A stretch of 8,046 bases of DNA from Gemmataceae bacterium (GCA_947490035.1 CANLGS010000144.1:1-8046), one strand, 5' to 3'; numbered from the stretch's first letter, positions 1-6,384 are shown. Translations and numbers: made by a program. The notes: a model not told the origin generated them from the sequence alone.

Positions 1-63
1 ACCCGCTCCCTGACGGTCGCGGTTCACCCACGTTCGGTGAACCGCGACCGTCAGGGAGCGGGT
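1..63. repeat. 28-bp perfect inverted repeat (long hairpin) after the PQQ gene
   Basis: Bases 1-28 and 36-63 are exact reverse complements, separated by a 7-nt loop (cacgttc). The stem is very GC-rich. It begins 26 nt beyond the stop codon of the minus-strand PQQ-propeller gene, so it lies in that gene's 3' untranslated region. The transcript would fold into a strong hairpin. The left arm starts at the first base of the window, so the element may extend further and any T-tract downstream cannot be seen. It shares no sequence with the other inverted repeats here. It could be a terminator, an mRNA-end stabiliser or a dispersed palindromic element; the sequence alone does not decide. Confidence 0.9.
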
Positions 64-89
64 GTTTGCGCCGTCGGGACGCGAAGCGC

Positions 90-1958
90 CTACGGCTTCT
101 TCTCCGGCTCCTTCTTCGGGTCCGGGTCTTTCTTCGGGTCCGGGTCTTTCTTCGGGTCGATGGGCAGTCCGTCCTTCGGGACCGCACTCAAGAGTTTCGG
201 GGGGTTCACCTCCGGCGGCGGCCACACGACCATCGGCTTGGCGTACTTCGGGCCAGCGTCGCGCAGGCACACGATCAGCCCGTTGTCGGCGGCCAGGTAG
301 ACGCGGTCGCTCGCGGTGTTCACGACGTGCAGGTTGAACTCGCTGAAGTTGGCCGAGCCGAGCGGCCCGGACTTCTTGCGCCCCGCGTCCGTCGCCCGCT
401 TCGCGTCGTAGACCAGGAACCGGCCCTGGCGGTCGCGGACGTACACGAACTCCTCGTTCGCGCCGATGATCCGGTCGGCGCTGTCGTCCGACCGCCAGAC
501 GACCTCGCCGGCGTAGTACTCGCGAACCTGGGCCCGGGGCGTCGCGTCGGGTTGGGCCGGTTCACCGGCCTTCGGCTCGGGCGCCTTGGCCGGCGCGCCC
601 GCCTTGGCGCCTTTGAACGGCCCGTCGAGGCGGTGGAGGCACACCACGCCGGTGTTGTCGCCGGCCGCGTAGACGTGTGTCTTCGTGACGAACGGGGTGT
701 GGTTGTTGATCCCACCGACATCGGCCCGCCACTTGACGCTCGCGCCCCCGGACACGTTCCCGCTCGCCGCCTCGACCGCGATCACGGTTCCGTTCCCGAG
801 CGGCACGAAATTGACCAACCCGGACTGACTCGGCGCGGCCGAGATCGGGGAAGTCAACTGGTCCCTTACCTCACTGATGACCTTTCCCGCCTCGCTGCGC
901 TTGTTCAGGGCCACGACCACGTTCCCCTCGGCAACCGCCCAGGCGCGAGTCGGGGTGAGCGTGAGCGGGTACAGGATGCGACTGGTGAGACCGTACTCCC
1001 AACGGAGCGGCGGCTCGACGCCCTTGGGCCGCAGGTCGCTCAACAGCAGCGAGGCCGCGACCGACGGCGGGATGACGCCCAGCGACGGCGTCTGCTGGAT
1101 GTACTTGCCCGACTCCTGCCGCAGTCGGTACGGCTGCCGCATCGACGCGAGCGTGTTGATCGACGGGGCCGGCGCCCGGTTGTCCAGCGAGTACGGCGGC
1201 TGGACGCTCGGCAGGGTGCTCAGCGACGGCGTCTTCGAGCCGGTGAACCCGCCGCCGACGGGGGTCGCCAGCACCTGCGGCCGGACGACCGGATCGAAGG
1301 TGTCGCCGCCCCCCACACCCGTGCCGGGCGAGTACCGCTTGAGCAGGTCATCGACCGGGTCGGTCGCGCCCTTCTTCGCGCCCTGCGCGAGCGCGTCCAC
1401 CGGCCCCCTGGCCCCCTCGCCCACGTTGATCTTGCGCGGCATGTCGAACACCGCGACGCGGTGCGCGCCGGCGCTCCCCGGGCGCACCCCCAGGACGCAG
1501 AACACGGCCACGTCGTCGCACGCCAGCCCGGTGGTCGGCGGGGTGCCGAGGTCGGTCACGAACTCCGTCACCCCGGTGTAGCGGTAGAACGCGTACAGCT
1601 TGGTGATGTGCGCGCAGAACACGAAGTTGGCGTTCGCCGCGACCGGGTAGGAGTTACCGCCCGAGCCGTTGCCCAGCCGCGCGGCCCACTGGACCCGCCC
1701 GGTCAGCGCGTCGAGGGCGACGAGCAACCCGGCCCGCGTCTGCACGAACACCTGGTCGTCGATCGTCTGAACCTGGGTGATCGTGTCGCGGTTGCCCTCG
1801 ACCGGCACGACGACGGACCACTCGGTGCGCAGGTTGAGCCGGTCGAGCACCGCCTTGTCCGGCGGCACCGCCTTCGAGTAGGTGGAACCCGGCTGGGCCG
1901 GGGTGAAGCCGGCGACGGCGAACACGAGACCGACGACCGCGGCGAGACGATACCACAT
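90..1958 (-). CDS. Secreted PQQ/BamB-like beta-propeller protein with Lys/Pro/Asp-rich tail
   Basis: 622-residue exported protein. The ATG at 1958 is preferred over the in-frame TTG at 1985 because GGAG (1966-1969) lies 7 nt upstream of it and the signal peptide follows directly (WYRLAAVVGLVFAVAGFTPA, cleavage probably near residue 21). There is no lipobox Cys, so it is probably soluble rather than a lipoprotein. PQQ-type strands such as LLVALDALTGRVQW (about residues 78-91) recur at about 60-160, 320-445 and 480-590, which supports a beta-propeller of the PQQ_2/BamB type. Two low-complexity linkers interrupt it: a Ser/Pro/Gly-rich stretch at about 185-315 and an Ala/Pro/Lys stretch at about 450-478. 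The C-terminus (about 600-622) is a DPDPKK repeat. BamB itself is about 390 residues, so this is a larger relative, not an orthologue. The role is unknown; an envelope scaffold or binding function is plausible, and no quinoprotein catalytic motif was recognised. tadA lies upstream on the same strand, 212 bp away. Confidence 0.85.
   Translation of the reverse strand: MWYRLAAVVGLVFAVAGFTPAQPGSTYSKAVPPDKAVLDRLNLRTEWSVVVPVEGNRDTITQVQTIDDQVFVQTRAGLLVALDALTGRVQWAARLGNGSGGNSYPVAANANFVFCAHITKLYAFYRYTGVTEFVTDLGTPPTTGLACDDVAVFCVLGVRPGSAGAHRVAVFDMPRKINVGEGARGPVDALAQGAKKGATDPVDDLLKRYSPGTGVGGGDTFDPVVRPQVLATPVGGGFTGSKTPSLSTLPSVQPPYSLDNRAPAPSINTLASMRQPYRLRQESGKYIQQTPSLGVIPPSVAASLLLSDLRPKGVEPPLRWEYGLTSRILYPLTLTPTRAWAVAEGNVVVALNKRSEAGKVISEVRDQLTSPISAAPSQSGLVNFVPLGNGTVIAVEAASGNVSGGASVKWRADVGGINNHTPFVTKTHVYAAGDNTGVVCLHRLDGPFKGAKAGAPAKAPEPKAGEPAQPDATPRAQVREYYAGEVVWRSDDSADRIIGANEEFVYVRDRQGRFLVYDAKRATDAGRKKSGPLGSANFSEFNLHVVNTASDRVYLAADNGLIVCLRDAGPKYAKPMVVWPPPEVNPPKLLSAVPKDGLPIDPKKDPDPKKDPDPKKEPEKKP
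112..158 (-). repeat. 18-bp in-frame tandem repeat encoding DPDPKK
   Basis: The unit ttcttcgggtccgggtct (plus strand) is present about 2.6 times, at 112-129, 130-147 and partly 148-158. Because 18 is a multiple of 3, it stays in frame and encodes DPDPKK-type hexapeptides at the extreme C-terminus of the PQQ-like protein. The unit count could change by slippage without disrupting the frame. A charged, Pro-rich tail like this is probably disordered and could contact peptidoglycan, nucleic acid or other polyanions. That last point is inference. Confidence 0.85.
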
Positions 1959-1965
1959 GGTGCGA

Positions 1966-1969
1966 CTCC
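1966..1969 (-). promoter_or_regulatory. Ribosome-binding site deciding the PQQ gene start
   Basis: GGAG on the minus strand lies 7 nt upstream of the ATG at 1958. It favours that start over the TTG at 1985, which would add nine Arg/Ser-rich residues in front of the signal peptide. Confidence 0.6.
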
Positions 1970-2097
1970 GGGACGGAGGGCGCAAAACTTCACCCGTAGT
2001 CTACCAGCAACCGGCGGGGGGTGCGAGTGCCGATCCGCGCGAACGGTAGGCGAAAGAACGCCGGTGGCGCCGGTTGTAGGGATGCGACGTCTTCTCT

Positions 2098-2165
2098 TGG
2101 TGGCACAGGCTTCCAGCCTGTGCTCCGAACCTCAAGGCAACACAGGCTGGAAGCCTGTGCCACCA
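2098..2165. repeat. 25-bp perfect inverted repeat of nested palindromes after tadA
   Basis: Bases 2098-2122 and 2141-2165 are exact reverse complements around an 18-nt loop. With one bulged base the pairing extends outward (ttctct to the left, agagaa to the right). Each arm contains the smaller palindrome cacaggcttccagcctgtg or its complement, so the element can fold as one long hairpin or two short ones. It starts 5 nt beyond the tadA stop. The same core recurs at 7499-7518 and at the right edge (8031-8046), so this is a dispersed family. No T-tract follows it in the minus-strand direction. The rest of this gap (1970-2097) must hold any promoter of the PQQ gene, but I see no convincing -35/-10 pair. 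Confidence 0.92.
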
Positions 2166-2170
2166 GAGAA

Positions 2171-2683
2171 TCACTTCTTCCCCTGCTCGCGCTTGCGGCG
2201 GAAGAAGTCGGTGAGGATCGCGGCGCAGCGGTCGGCCAGAACGCCGCCGACGACTTGCGCGCGGTGGTTCAGTCGCGGGTCGCTCGCGATCTGGAAGAGC
2301 GTGCCGCACGCCCCGGCCTTCGGGTCGGTGCAGCCGTACACGACCATCGGCACGCGGGCGTTCACCAGCCCGCCGGCGCACATCGGGCACGGCTCGAGCG
2401 TGGCGTACAGGATGCACTTCTCGAGGCGCCACGTCTGGAGCGCGTTCGCGGCTTGGGTAAGGGCGATCATCTCGGCGTGCGCGGTCGGGTCGTTGAGCCG
2501 CTCGCGCATATTGTGCGCCTGCCCGATGACGCCGCGCTCCGGGTGAACGACCACCGCCCCGACCGGCACCTCGTCCTCGGTGGCCGCAACTGCGGCCTCT
2601 TCGAGCGCGGCTTCCATGTGGTGAACGTGGAACGGGTGCGCCGGGTCGGTGAACGCGAGGTCGAACGGGTTGATCGAGTTCAT
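2171..2683 (-). CDS. tadA: tRNA-specific adenosine deaminase TadA
   Basis: 170-residue cytidine/deoxycytidylate-deaminase-fold enzyme. TadA converts adenosine-34 to inosine in the anticodon of tRNA-Arg(ACG), allowing one tRNA to read several codons; it acts in the cytoplasm as a homodimer. The zinc site is intact: H69 and the catalytic glutamate E71 lie in TAHAEM, and C99 and C102 lie in LEPCPMCAG. The preceding [10 protein letters not shown] segment and the early VPVGAVVV strand also match the family. Length is normal (about 150-170). The start at 2683 is bounded by an in-frame TAA nine nt upstream. No good Shine-Dalgarno is visible there or before the alternative Met23, where many TadA proteins would align, so the first 22 residues are less certain. 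The gap upstream carries a 47-bp inverted repeat, which may separate it from the preceding propeller gene. Functional assignment is firm. Confidence 0.96.
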   Translation of the reverse strand: MNSINPFDLAFTDPAHPFHVHHMEAALEEAAVAATEDEVPVGAVVVHPERGVIGQAHNMRERLNDPTAHAEMIALTQAANALQTWRLEKCILYATLEPCPMCAGGLVNARVPMVVYGCTDPKAGACGTLFQIASDPRLNHRAQVVGGVLADRCAAILTDFFRRKREQGKK

Positions 2684-2715
2684 GGCGCTAATTTAGCCGA
2701 GAAAGCAAAAGGCAG

Positions 2716-2859
2716 AAGAGGAAGCAGGCTCACGCAAAGACGCCAAGACGCAAAGAAGACGAGGGACAGCAGGCAGGAGTTCTTTAAGAACTGATCTTGC
2801 TCCGCTCTTCCTTCGTCTTCTTTGCGTCTTGGCGTCTTTGCGTGAGCCTGCTTCCTCTT
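2716..2859. repeat. 47-bp perfect inverted repeat filling the tadA/propeller gap
   Basis: Bases 2716-2762 and 2813-2859 are exact reverse complements. Pairing continues a few bases inward with one mismatch, leaving a loop of about 50 nt. The outer arm starts one nt past the stop codon of the large propeller gene (2861). The arms contain quasi-tandem acgcaaagacgccaagacgcaaag motifs in shorter overlapping pieces, a type of A/C/G-rich dispersed repeat I recall from many bacterial genomes. The loop holds a further 15-nt palindrome (agttctttaagaact, 2778-2792). A moderately T-rich stretch follows on the minus strand (about 2700-2718), so termination is possible. It could also be a MITE or a pair of inverted repeat copies. 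Confidence 0.93.
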
Positions 2860-2860
2860 T

Positions 2861-5011
2861 TCACTTCACCAACTCGTTGAGCGTGTAGTACGCCTCCGGG
2901 TGCAGCAGGGCGGCGCCGTCTTTCGCCTTCGGACCGGCGAGGCGGAACTCGTACACGCGGCCCTTCTTCAGCCCGGACACCGGCACCGTCAGCGTCTTGC
3001 CGTCCTTCGACAGCTCCGCCGCGCCCACCGTTTCCGCGCGCGTGTCGATCTCCGGGCCGCCGTAGTTGCTCAGGTACTGGTAGGTGTAGGAACTCACCGA
3101 CAGCGGCTTCTTGCCCAGTGAGTCCGGGTCCAGCGGCTTCGTGAACGTCAGCGCGAAGCCGTCCTTCGTCAGGCTGATGTGGTGAACGTCGAACGGCTCG
3201 ATGCCGGTGTACGCGAGCCGCTGCAAGCCGTAGGGCTTGCCGCCGAGCGAACCCCAACCGCGGTTCGTCTGACCCGCGAACAGGCTGCCGTCCGGCGCGA
3301 AGGCGAGCCGGTTCACCCCGCACTGCAACCCGCTGCGGAACGGGAAGCACGCGCCCTGGTACACGCCGTTCACCTGCTCCAGCGCGACGCGCATCACCAC
3401 CGAATTCGTCTGATCCCCCACGAAGCACTGGCCCGCGAACGGCCCGAACTTGCCGCCGGTCGTGTCCCAGATCGGTTCACTGACCGACTTCCCCATGCGC
3501 CCGTAGGGGAACCAGATGCACGGCGGGTCCATGTCCGGGTACACCGGTGCCGGCTTCACCCAACTCAGCGTGCGGCCCAGGTCGTTCCACTTCTTCTGCG
3601 ACGGCTGCGTGCCGTCGTACCACATGCCGCTCGCGACCTTCTCCGCGACCTTCCCGGCAAAGGGAGAGTCCTTCACCCACCGCAGTCCGGCCTGGTGGCC
3701 GTAGAACTTCCCCTGCTTCAGGTGATGCATCTTGTTCGTCACCACCCATTCGCCCTGGTTGTCGCAGTAGAACAGCTCGCCGTCGGGCGCGAAGTTGATG
3801 CCGTTCGGGGAACGCAACCCGTAGGCGAACGGTTCCATCTTGCCATCGGGCGACACCTTCACGCACCAGCCGCGCCACGGGGCTTTCGCCTGGTGCCCGC
3901 CGCCGAAGCCGACGTTGAGCGTGACGTAGAAGTTGCCTTGCTTGTCGCGTGCCGGGCCGAACGCGAACTCGTGGTAGTCGCCGGACACGCCCCACTTGTC
4001 GCACACTGTCGTGAACTCGTCGGCCTTGCCGTTGCCGCTACTGTCAGTGAGTTTCGTCAACTCGGGGCGCTGCACGACGTACACGACGTTGTTCGATTCG
4101 ACATAGAGGCCAAGTGCTTCGTGCAAGCCGGTCGCGAACTTCGTCATCTTGATGTCGGCGACGTTGGCCGCGGTCGGGTTGTCGATAAGCCACACCTCGC
4201 CGCGACGCGTGCAGGCGAGCAACTTGCCATCGGGCCGAAACGCGAGGCCACCAACTTCCAGCACACAGTCAGCCGCGGTCGGGATGGTGGTGAGCTTGTA
4301 CGAACCCTCTTCGTTCTTCGCGGCGACGTTCGTGGACTCGACGGACGCCTTCGGCGGGAAGTCGCGATCGAGCCGCTTGCGGATCGTTTCGGGCACGATG
4401 TCCGGCAGCCCAGGGTTCACATACACGGCCCACTCGCCGGCTTCCTGGCAAACCTTGATGAGCAGTTCGTTCGTGCCTTCCTTCACGTCGGCGTAGGCCA
4501 AGTCTTGATCGGGCGCCGCTGGGCGAACGTGTTCTTCGTGCAGCACCCGCTTGCCGTTGACGAACACGCTGAGGTGGTCGTCGCTGCCAAGCGAGATGGG
4601 GAGCTTGAACGCGCGGGGCGAATCGAACGTGTGGTAGAGGTACACGACCGCGTTCGTGCGGAAGGCCGGGAAGAGCTTTTGCAGGTCAACGATCTTGCCC
4701 GGCGTGAAGGCGCCGAACTCTTTCCAGGTCACCTTCGCGTCGCCCTTGCCGACGTAGGTGGCCTTCAGATCGACCTTCTTTTCGGGCGGGTACGCGAAGT
4801 CGAACCCGGCCTTATCGGTGTTGTCGAACGGCCCGGCGGAGTACCACTTGCCTTCGAGGTTGGGCAGCTTGTGCGACGCGAGCGTGGCCCGCGCGCTGTC
4901 GGCGCGGTTGCCCTTGTTGACGTACTCGCCGACTTCTTTGGCCGGTTGCGCGGCCGGTGTGAACGCGACGCCGAGTGCGAGAGCGGAGAGAAGTGCGAAC
5001 AGGCGGGTCAT
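2861..5011 (-). CDS. Secreted lectin-like/beta-propeller (glucose-sorbosone dehydrogenase-like) protein, PVC type
   Basis: 716-residue exported protein. The ATG at 5011 is chosen because GGAG (5017-5020) sits 5 nt upstream and a signal peptide follows at once (MTRLFALLSALALGVAFTPA). The longer frame to 5068 starts inside a palindromic repeat and is rejected. Three regions follow. At about 51-199 is a beta-sandwich resembling galactose-binding/PA14-like domains (WYSAGPFDN, LGSDDHLSVFVNGKRV, GTNELLIKV). At about 238-603 is a beta-propeller with GLAFRPDGKLL, SPNGINFAPDGELFYCDNQGEW, here split as two adjoining motifs, and VGDQTNSVVMRV. At about 606-716 is an Ig-like domain (PFDVHHISLTKDGFALTFTK). 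This order is typical of planctomycete dehydrogenase-like propellers, many of which also carry a cytochrome c domain. No CxxCH is present here, so no covalent haem is expected. The function is probably binding or oxidation of sugars or polymers at the cell surface; the substrate is unknown. It lies downstream of the PLD gene, across a 155-bp gap with a 29-bp inverted repeat. Confidence 0.85.
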   Translation of the reverse strand: MTRLFALLSALALGVAFTPAAQPAKEVGEYVNKGNRADSARATLASHKLPNLEGKWYSAGPFDNTDKAGFDFAYPPEKKVDLKATYVGKGDAKVTWKEFGAFTPGKIVDLQKLFPAFRTNAVVYLYHTFDSPRAFKLPISLGSDDHLSVFVNGKRVLHEEHVRPAAPDQDLAYADVKEGTNELLIKVCQEAGEWAVYVNPGLPDIVPETIRKRLDRDFPPKASVESTNVAAKNEEGSYKLTTIPTAADCVLEVGGLAFRPDGKLLACTRRGEVWLIDNPTAANVADIKMTKFATGLHEALGLYVESNNVVYVVQRPELTKLTDSSGNGKADEFTTVCDKWGVSGDYHEFAFGPARDKQGNFYVTLNVGFGGGHQAKAPWRGWCVKVSPDGKMEPFAYGLRSPNGINFAPDGELFYCDNQGEWVVTNKMHHLKQGKFYGHQAGLRWVKDSPFAGKVAEKVASGMWYDGTQPSQKKWNDLGRTLSWVKPAPVYPDMDPPCIWFPYGRMGKSVSEPIWDTTGGKFGPFAGQCFVGDQTNSVVMRVALEQVNGVYQGACFPFRSGLQCGVNRLAFAPDGSLFAGQTNRGWGSLGGKPYGLQRLAYTGIEPFDVHHISLTKDGFALTFTKPLDPDSLGKKPLSVSSYTYQYLSNYGGPEIDTRAETVGAAELSKDGKTLTVPVSGLKKGRVYEFRLAGPKAKDGAALLHPEAYYTLNELVK

Positions 5012-5016
5012 TGCGG

Positions 5017-5020
5017 CTCC
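5017..5020 (-). promoter_or_regulatory. Ribosome-binding site deciding the large propeller gene start
   Basis: GGAG on the minus strand, 5 nt before the ATG at 5011. It excludes the in-frame upstream start at 5068, whose extra 19 residues are partly encoded by the repeat arm at 5042-5070. Confidence 0.65.
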
Positions 5021-5041
5021 GGGAAGAGACTGCGTCTGGCG

Positions 5042-5153
5042 GGGTAGGTGCCGCTTGCCGAGCGGCACGGCTTCGCAAGTCGGGTCGGTTTGGGCGTGTC
5101 CGTGTTGCCCACCGATGGGTTATCCCGTGCCGCTCGGCAAGCGGCACCTACCC
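5042..5153. repeat. 29-bp perfect inverted repeat between the PLD and propeller genes
   Basis: Bases 5042-5070 and 5125-5153 are exact reverse complements around a 54-nt spacer. Each arm is itself palindromic (tgccgcttgccgagcggca: a 7-bp stem with a 5-nt loop), as in REP-like elements. It starts 13 nt after the PLD stop codon (5167) and ends 30 nt before the ATG of the propeller gene, so it occupies nearly the whole gap. If that gene has its own promoter, it must lie within or very near the repeat; otherwise transcription has to read through the hairpin from the PLD gene. No T-tract follows the arm on the minus strand. Confidence 0.92.
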
Positions 5154-5166
5154 AGAGCGTACCGAC

Positions 5167-5889
5167 TCAGAACTGATTCCACAACCGCTCGAATTCGGCA
5201 ACGAACGCCGCGACCAGTCCCGCGTCGGCGGTATCGACGACGTTCTCGAAGTTCAGGTCGGCCGCGCCGCGAGTCCAGTTGTAGCTGCCGTTGAGGAGCC
5301 GCACGCCGTCGAAGATCGCGAACTTGTGGTGCATGTGGCCGTTCTGTCCGGTTTCGGACGAACCGTGCATGTCGTCCGTCTTCACGAGAATGCCGGCTTC
5401 GCGAAACTTCTGGATGTCCGAGCCTGCGTCGTGTTGCTTCTCGTTGTCGGTGATGATGCGCACGACCACCTTCCGCCGTTGCGCGTCGAGAATGGCGCGT
5501 GCAATGCGGTCGTCGGTGATGGTGAACACGCACACGTCGGCGGAATGTCGGCACTGGCTGAAGCGATGCACGATCTGCTGAAGGCAGCGCTCGCCGGGCG
5601 CGAAGAACACCTCATCGTTCCCAGGCGAGCCGGGAGCGTCAGCGACCGGAGGCGTAAGCGGCGCGAGAACCTTCATCACGTCTTCGAGCCACTCGACCAC
5701 TTCGGCGCTCGCGGGATCGGCAATCGCCTTGCGCGCAACCTCAAACGCGACATGCCGGGCCAGTCCGCGGTGCTGGTCGGTGGTGACGTTCTTCGCGAGC
5801 CAGTCGGCGAGTGCGGATTTCTCGCCGCCGGAGAGCTTGCGGTCGGCGAGCGATTGCGTGAGAAAGCGGTCGAGGTCGTCGGGGTTCAT
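5167..5889 (-). CDS. Single-HKD phospholipase D-like/nuclease-fold protein with extra N-terminal helical region
   Basis: 240-residue protein whose residues about 93-240 form one PLD domain. The catalytic signature is intact: H187-x-K189-x4-D194 in HMHHKFAIFD, followed by LLNGSYNWT (198-206) and NFEN (213-216). Having one HKD motif instead of two, with GSYNWT after it, is the pattern of the Nuc/mitochondrial-PLD (Zucchini-like) group, which acts as homodimers on nucleic acids or phospholipids. The motif alone does not say which substrate is used here. Residues 1-90 are helical and charged, with no family I recognise. No signal peptide or membrane segment is visible, so it is probably cytoplasmic. 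The start at 5889 lacks a clear Shine-Dalgarno. It lies 24 nt after the stop of the small secreted gene, suggesting cotranscription and perhaps coupling. A DNA-damage, defence or lipid-turnover role is speculative. Confidence 0.85.
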   Translation of the reverse strand: MNPDDLDRFLTQSLADRKLSGGEKSALADWLAKNVTTDQHRGLARHVAFEVARKAIADPASAEVVEWLEDVMKVLAPLTPPVADAPGSPGNDEVFFAPGERCLQQIVHRFSQCRHSADVCVFTITDDRIARAILDAQRRKVVVRIITDNEKQHDAGSDIQKFREAGILVKTDDMHGSSETGQNGHMHHKFAIFDGVRLLNGSYNWTRGAADLNFENVVDTADAGLVAAFVAEFERLWNQF

Positions 5890-5913
5890 GTGAAGTGTTT
5901 TAGCGAATTGCGA

Positions 5914-6210
5914 TCATTCCGCAGTGATCGACCAAACGCCGTTCTTATTGGTCACGATGACCTTCGCGTCGCTCTTCACCTTGGTGGATGTCTTCTCGAA
6001 GCCACCCGAGAACACGGTGACTTTGACCTCACCCCCGGTCGTATTGAAAATCACCTTCTCACCGTCCTTGATCTCCGTCTTGGAACCGGAGCCGATCTGC
6101 ACGCTGATGGTGCTGGACGACTTATTCGTAACCTTCACATCGGCCAGCGCGAGACCCGACGCGAGAGTGAGAACCACGACGGCAGCAACGAACGTCAGGA
6201 GCTTCAACAT
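5914..6210 (-). CDS. Small secreted beta-rich protein, function unknown
   Basis: 98-residue protein. Of two ATGs (6216 and 6210), the second is chosen because GAAGGA (6217-6222) is 6 nt from it but abuts the first. Residues 1-23 form a clear signal peptide (KLLTFVAAVVVLTLASGLALA) with an ALA cleavage site before Asp24. The mature part, about 75 residues, alternates short beta strands and turns (SSSTISVQIGSG, GGEVKVTVFSGGF, AKVIVTNKNGVWSI). It contains many Lys, Ser, Thr and Val and no Cys, consistent with one small beta-sandwich domain in the periplasm or outside the cell. I recognise no family. It is followed after 24 nt by the PLD gene on the same strand, while the polyprenyl synthase gene lies 174 bp upstream, so this gene probably leads a two-gene unit. 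Confidence 0.75.
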   Translation of the reverse strand: MLKLLTFVAAVVVLTLASGLALADVKVTNKSSSTISVQIGSGSKTEIKDGEKVIFNTTGGEVKVTVFSGGFEKTSTKVKSDAKVIVTNKNGVWSITAE

Positions 6211-6216
6211 GGGCAT

Positions 6217-6222
6217 TCCTTC
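6217..6222 (-). promoter_or_regulatory. Ribosome-binding site of the small secreted gene
   Basis: GAAGGA on the minus strand, 6 nt before the ATG at 6210. It is the strongest Shine-Dalgarno in the window and selects this start over the ATG at 6216, which it directly touches. Confidence 0.7.
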
Positions 6223-6237
6223 AGGCCTTTGCGGCCT
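6223..6237. other. Short hairpin directly upstream of a ribosome-binding site
   Basis: aggcc (6223-6227) and ggcct (6233-6237) form a 5-bp GC-rich stem with a 5-nt loop. On the transcript of the small secreted gene it ends exactly where the GAAGGA ribosome-binding site begins. It could influence translation or mRNA stability, but a stem this short can occur by chance. Confidence 0.35.
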
Positions 6238-6271
6238 ACGTTGGGACGGACTTGTTCGACATTATGCGTTC

Positions 6272-6294
6272 AGGCCACCGATGCCAGTCGGCCT
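6272..6294. other. Bulged hairpin in the leader of the small secreted gene
   Basis: aggcc plus cga on the left (6272-6276 and 6279-6281, with two unpaired bases) pair with tcggcct (6288-6294) around a 6-nt loop. It lies 78 nt upstream of the ribosome-binding-site hairpin's start codon and uses the same aggcc/ggcct ends. The surrounding gap (6211-6384) must contain the promoter of the small gene if it has one; CATAAT (minus strand, about 6260-6265) resembles a -10 box, but no convincing -35 precedes it. Confidence 0.25.
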
Positions 6295-6350
6295 CACATG
6301 CATGCCGATCAGACTAACAACGTAAGCTACATGACCAGTGTCCCAGACGC

Positions 6351-6369
6351 AATACCCTTCACCGGTATT
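6351..6369 (-). terminator. Possible weak hairpin after the polyprenyl synthase gene
   Basis: aatacc (6351-6356) and ggtatt (6364-6369) form a 6-bp stem with a 7-nt loop, 15 nt beyond the stop codon of the polyprenyl synthase gene. The stem is short and partly AT, and no T-tract follows on the minus strand. Its position suggests a transcript end, but the evidence is weak. Unlike five other gene ends here, this one has no long inverted repeat. Confidence 0.3.
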
Positions 6370-6384
6370 CCTTTCCGCCGCGCT

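Noticed and set aside
66..2546. 826-codon plus-strand open frame
   Set aside because: It is antisense to the PQQ gene and most of tadA, is Arg/Val-rich with no domain, and passes through the tadA repeat. It is a GC-bias shadow.
2021..2794. Plus-strand frame containing repeat-derived peptides
   Set aside because: It consists of antisense tadA plus two palindromic elements, with no sign of a protein family.
2684..2860. CRISPR-like array suggested by acgcaaagacg repeats
   Set aside because: The repeats are short, degenerate and adjoining, arranged as one inverted pair without regular spacers. No cas gene is present.
2861..5011. Cytochrome c domain in the large propeller protein
   Set aside because: Related planctomycete proteins often have one, but no CxxCH motif exists here and the C-terminus is an Ig-like domain.
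3179..5047. 622-codon plus-strand open frame
   Set aside because: It is fully antisense to the large propeller gene, which has a signal peptide, ribosome-binding site and recognisable domains. The opposite frame has the composition of a shadow.
5911..5930. 6-bp inverted repeat (cgatca/tgatcg) as a terminator of the small secreted gene
   Set aside because: It overlaps the last codons and stop of the gene, is short, and the PLD gene starts 24 nt later, so chance is more likely than termination.
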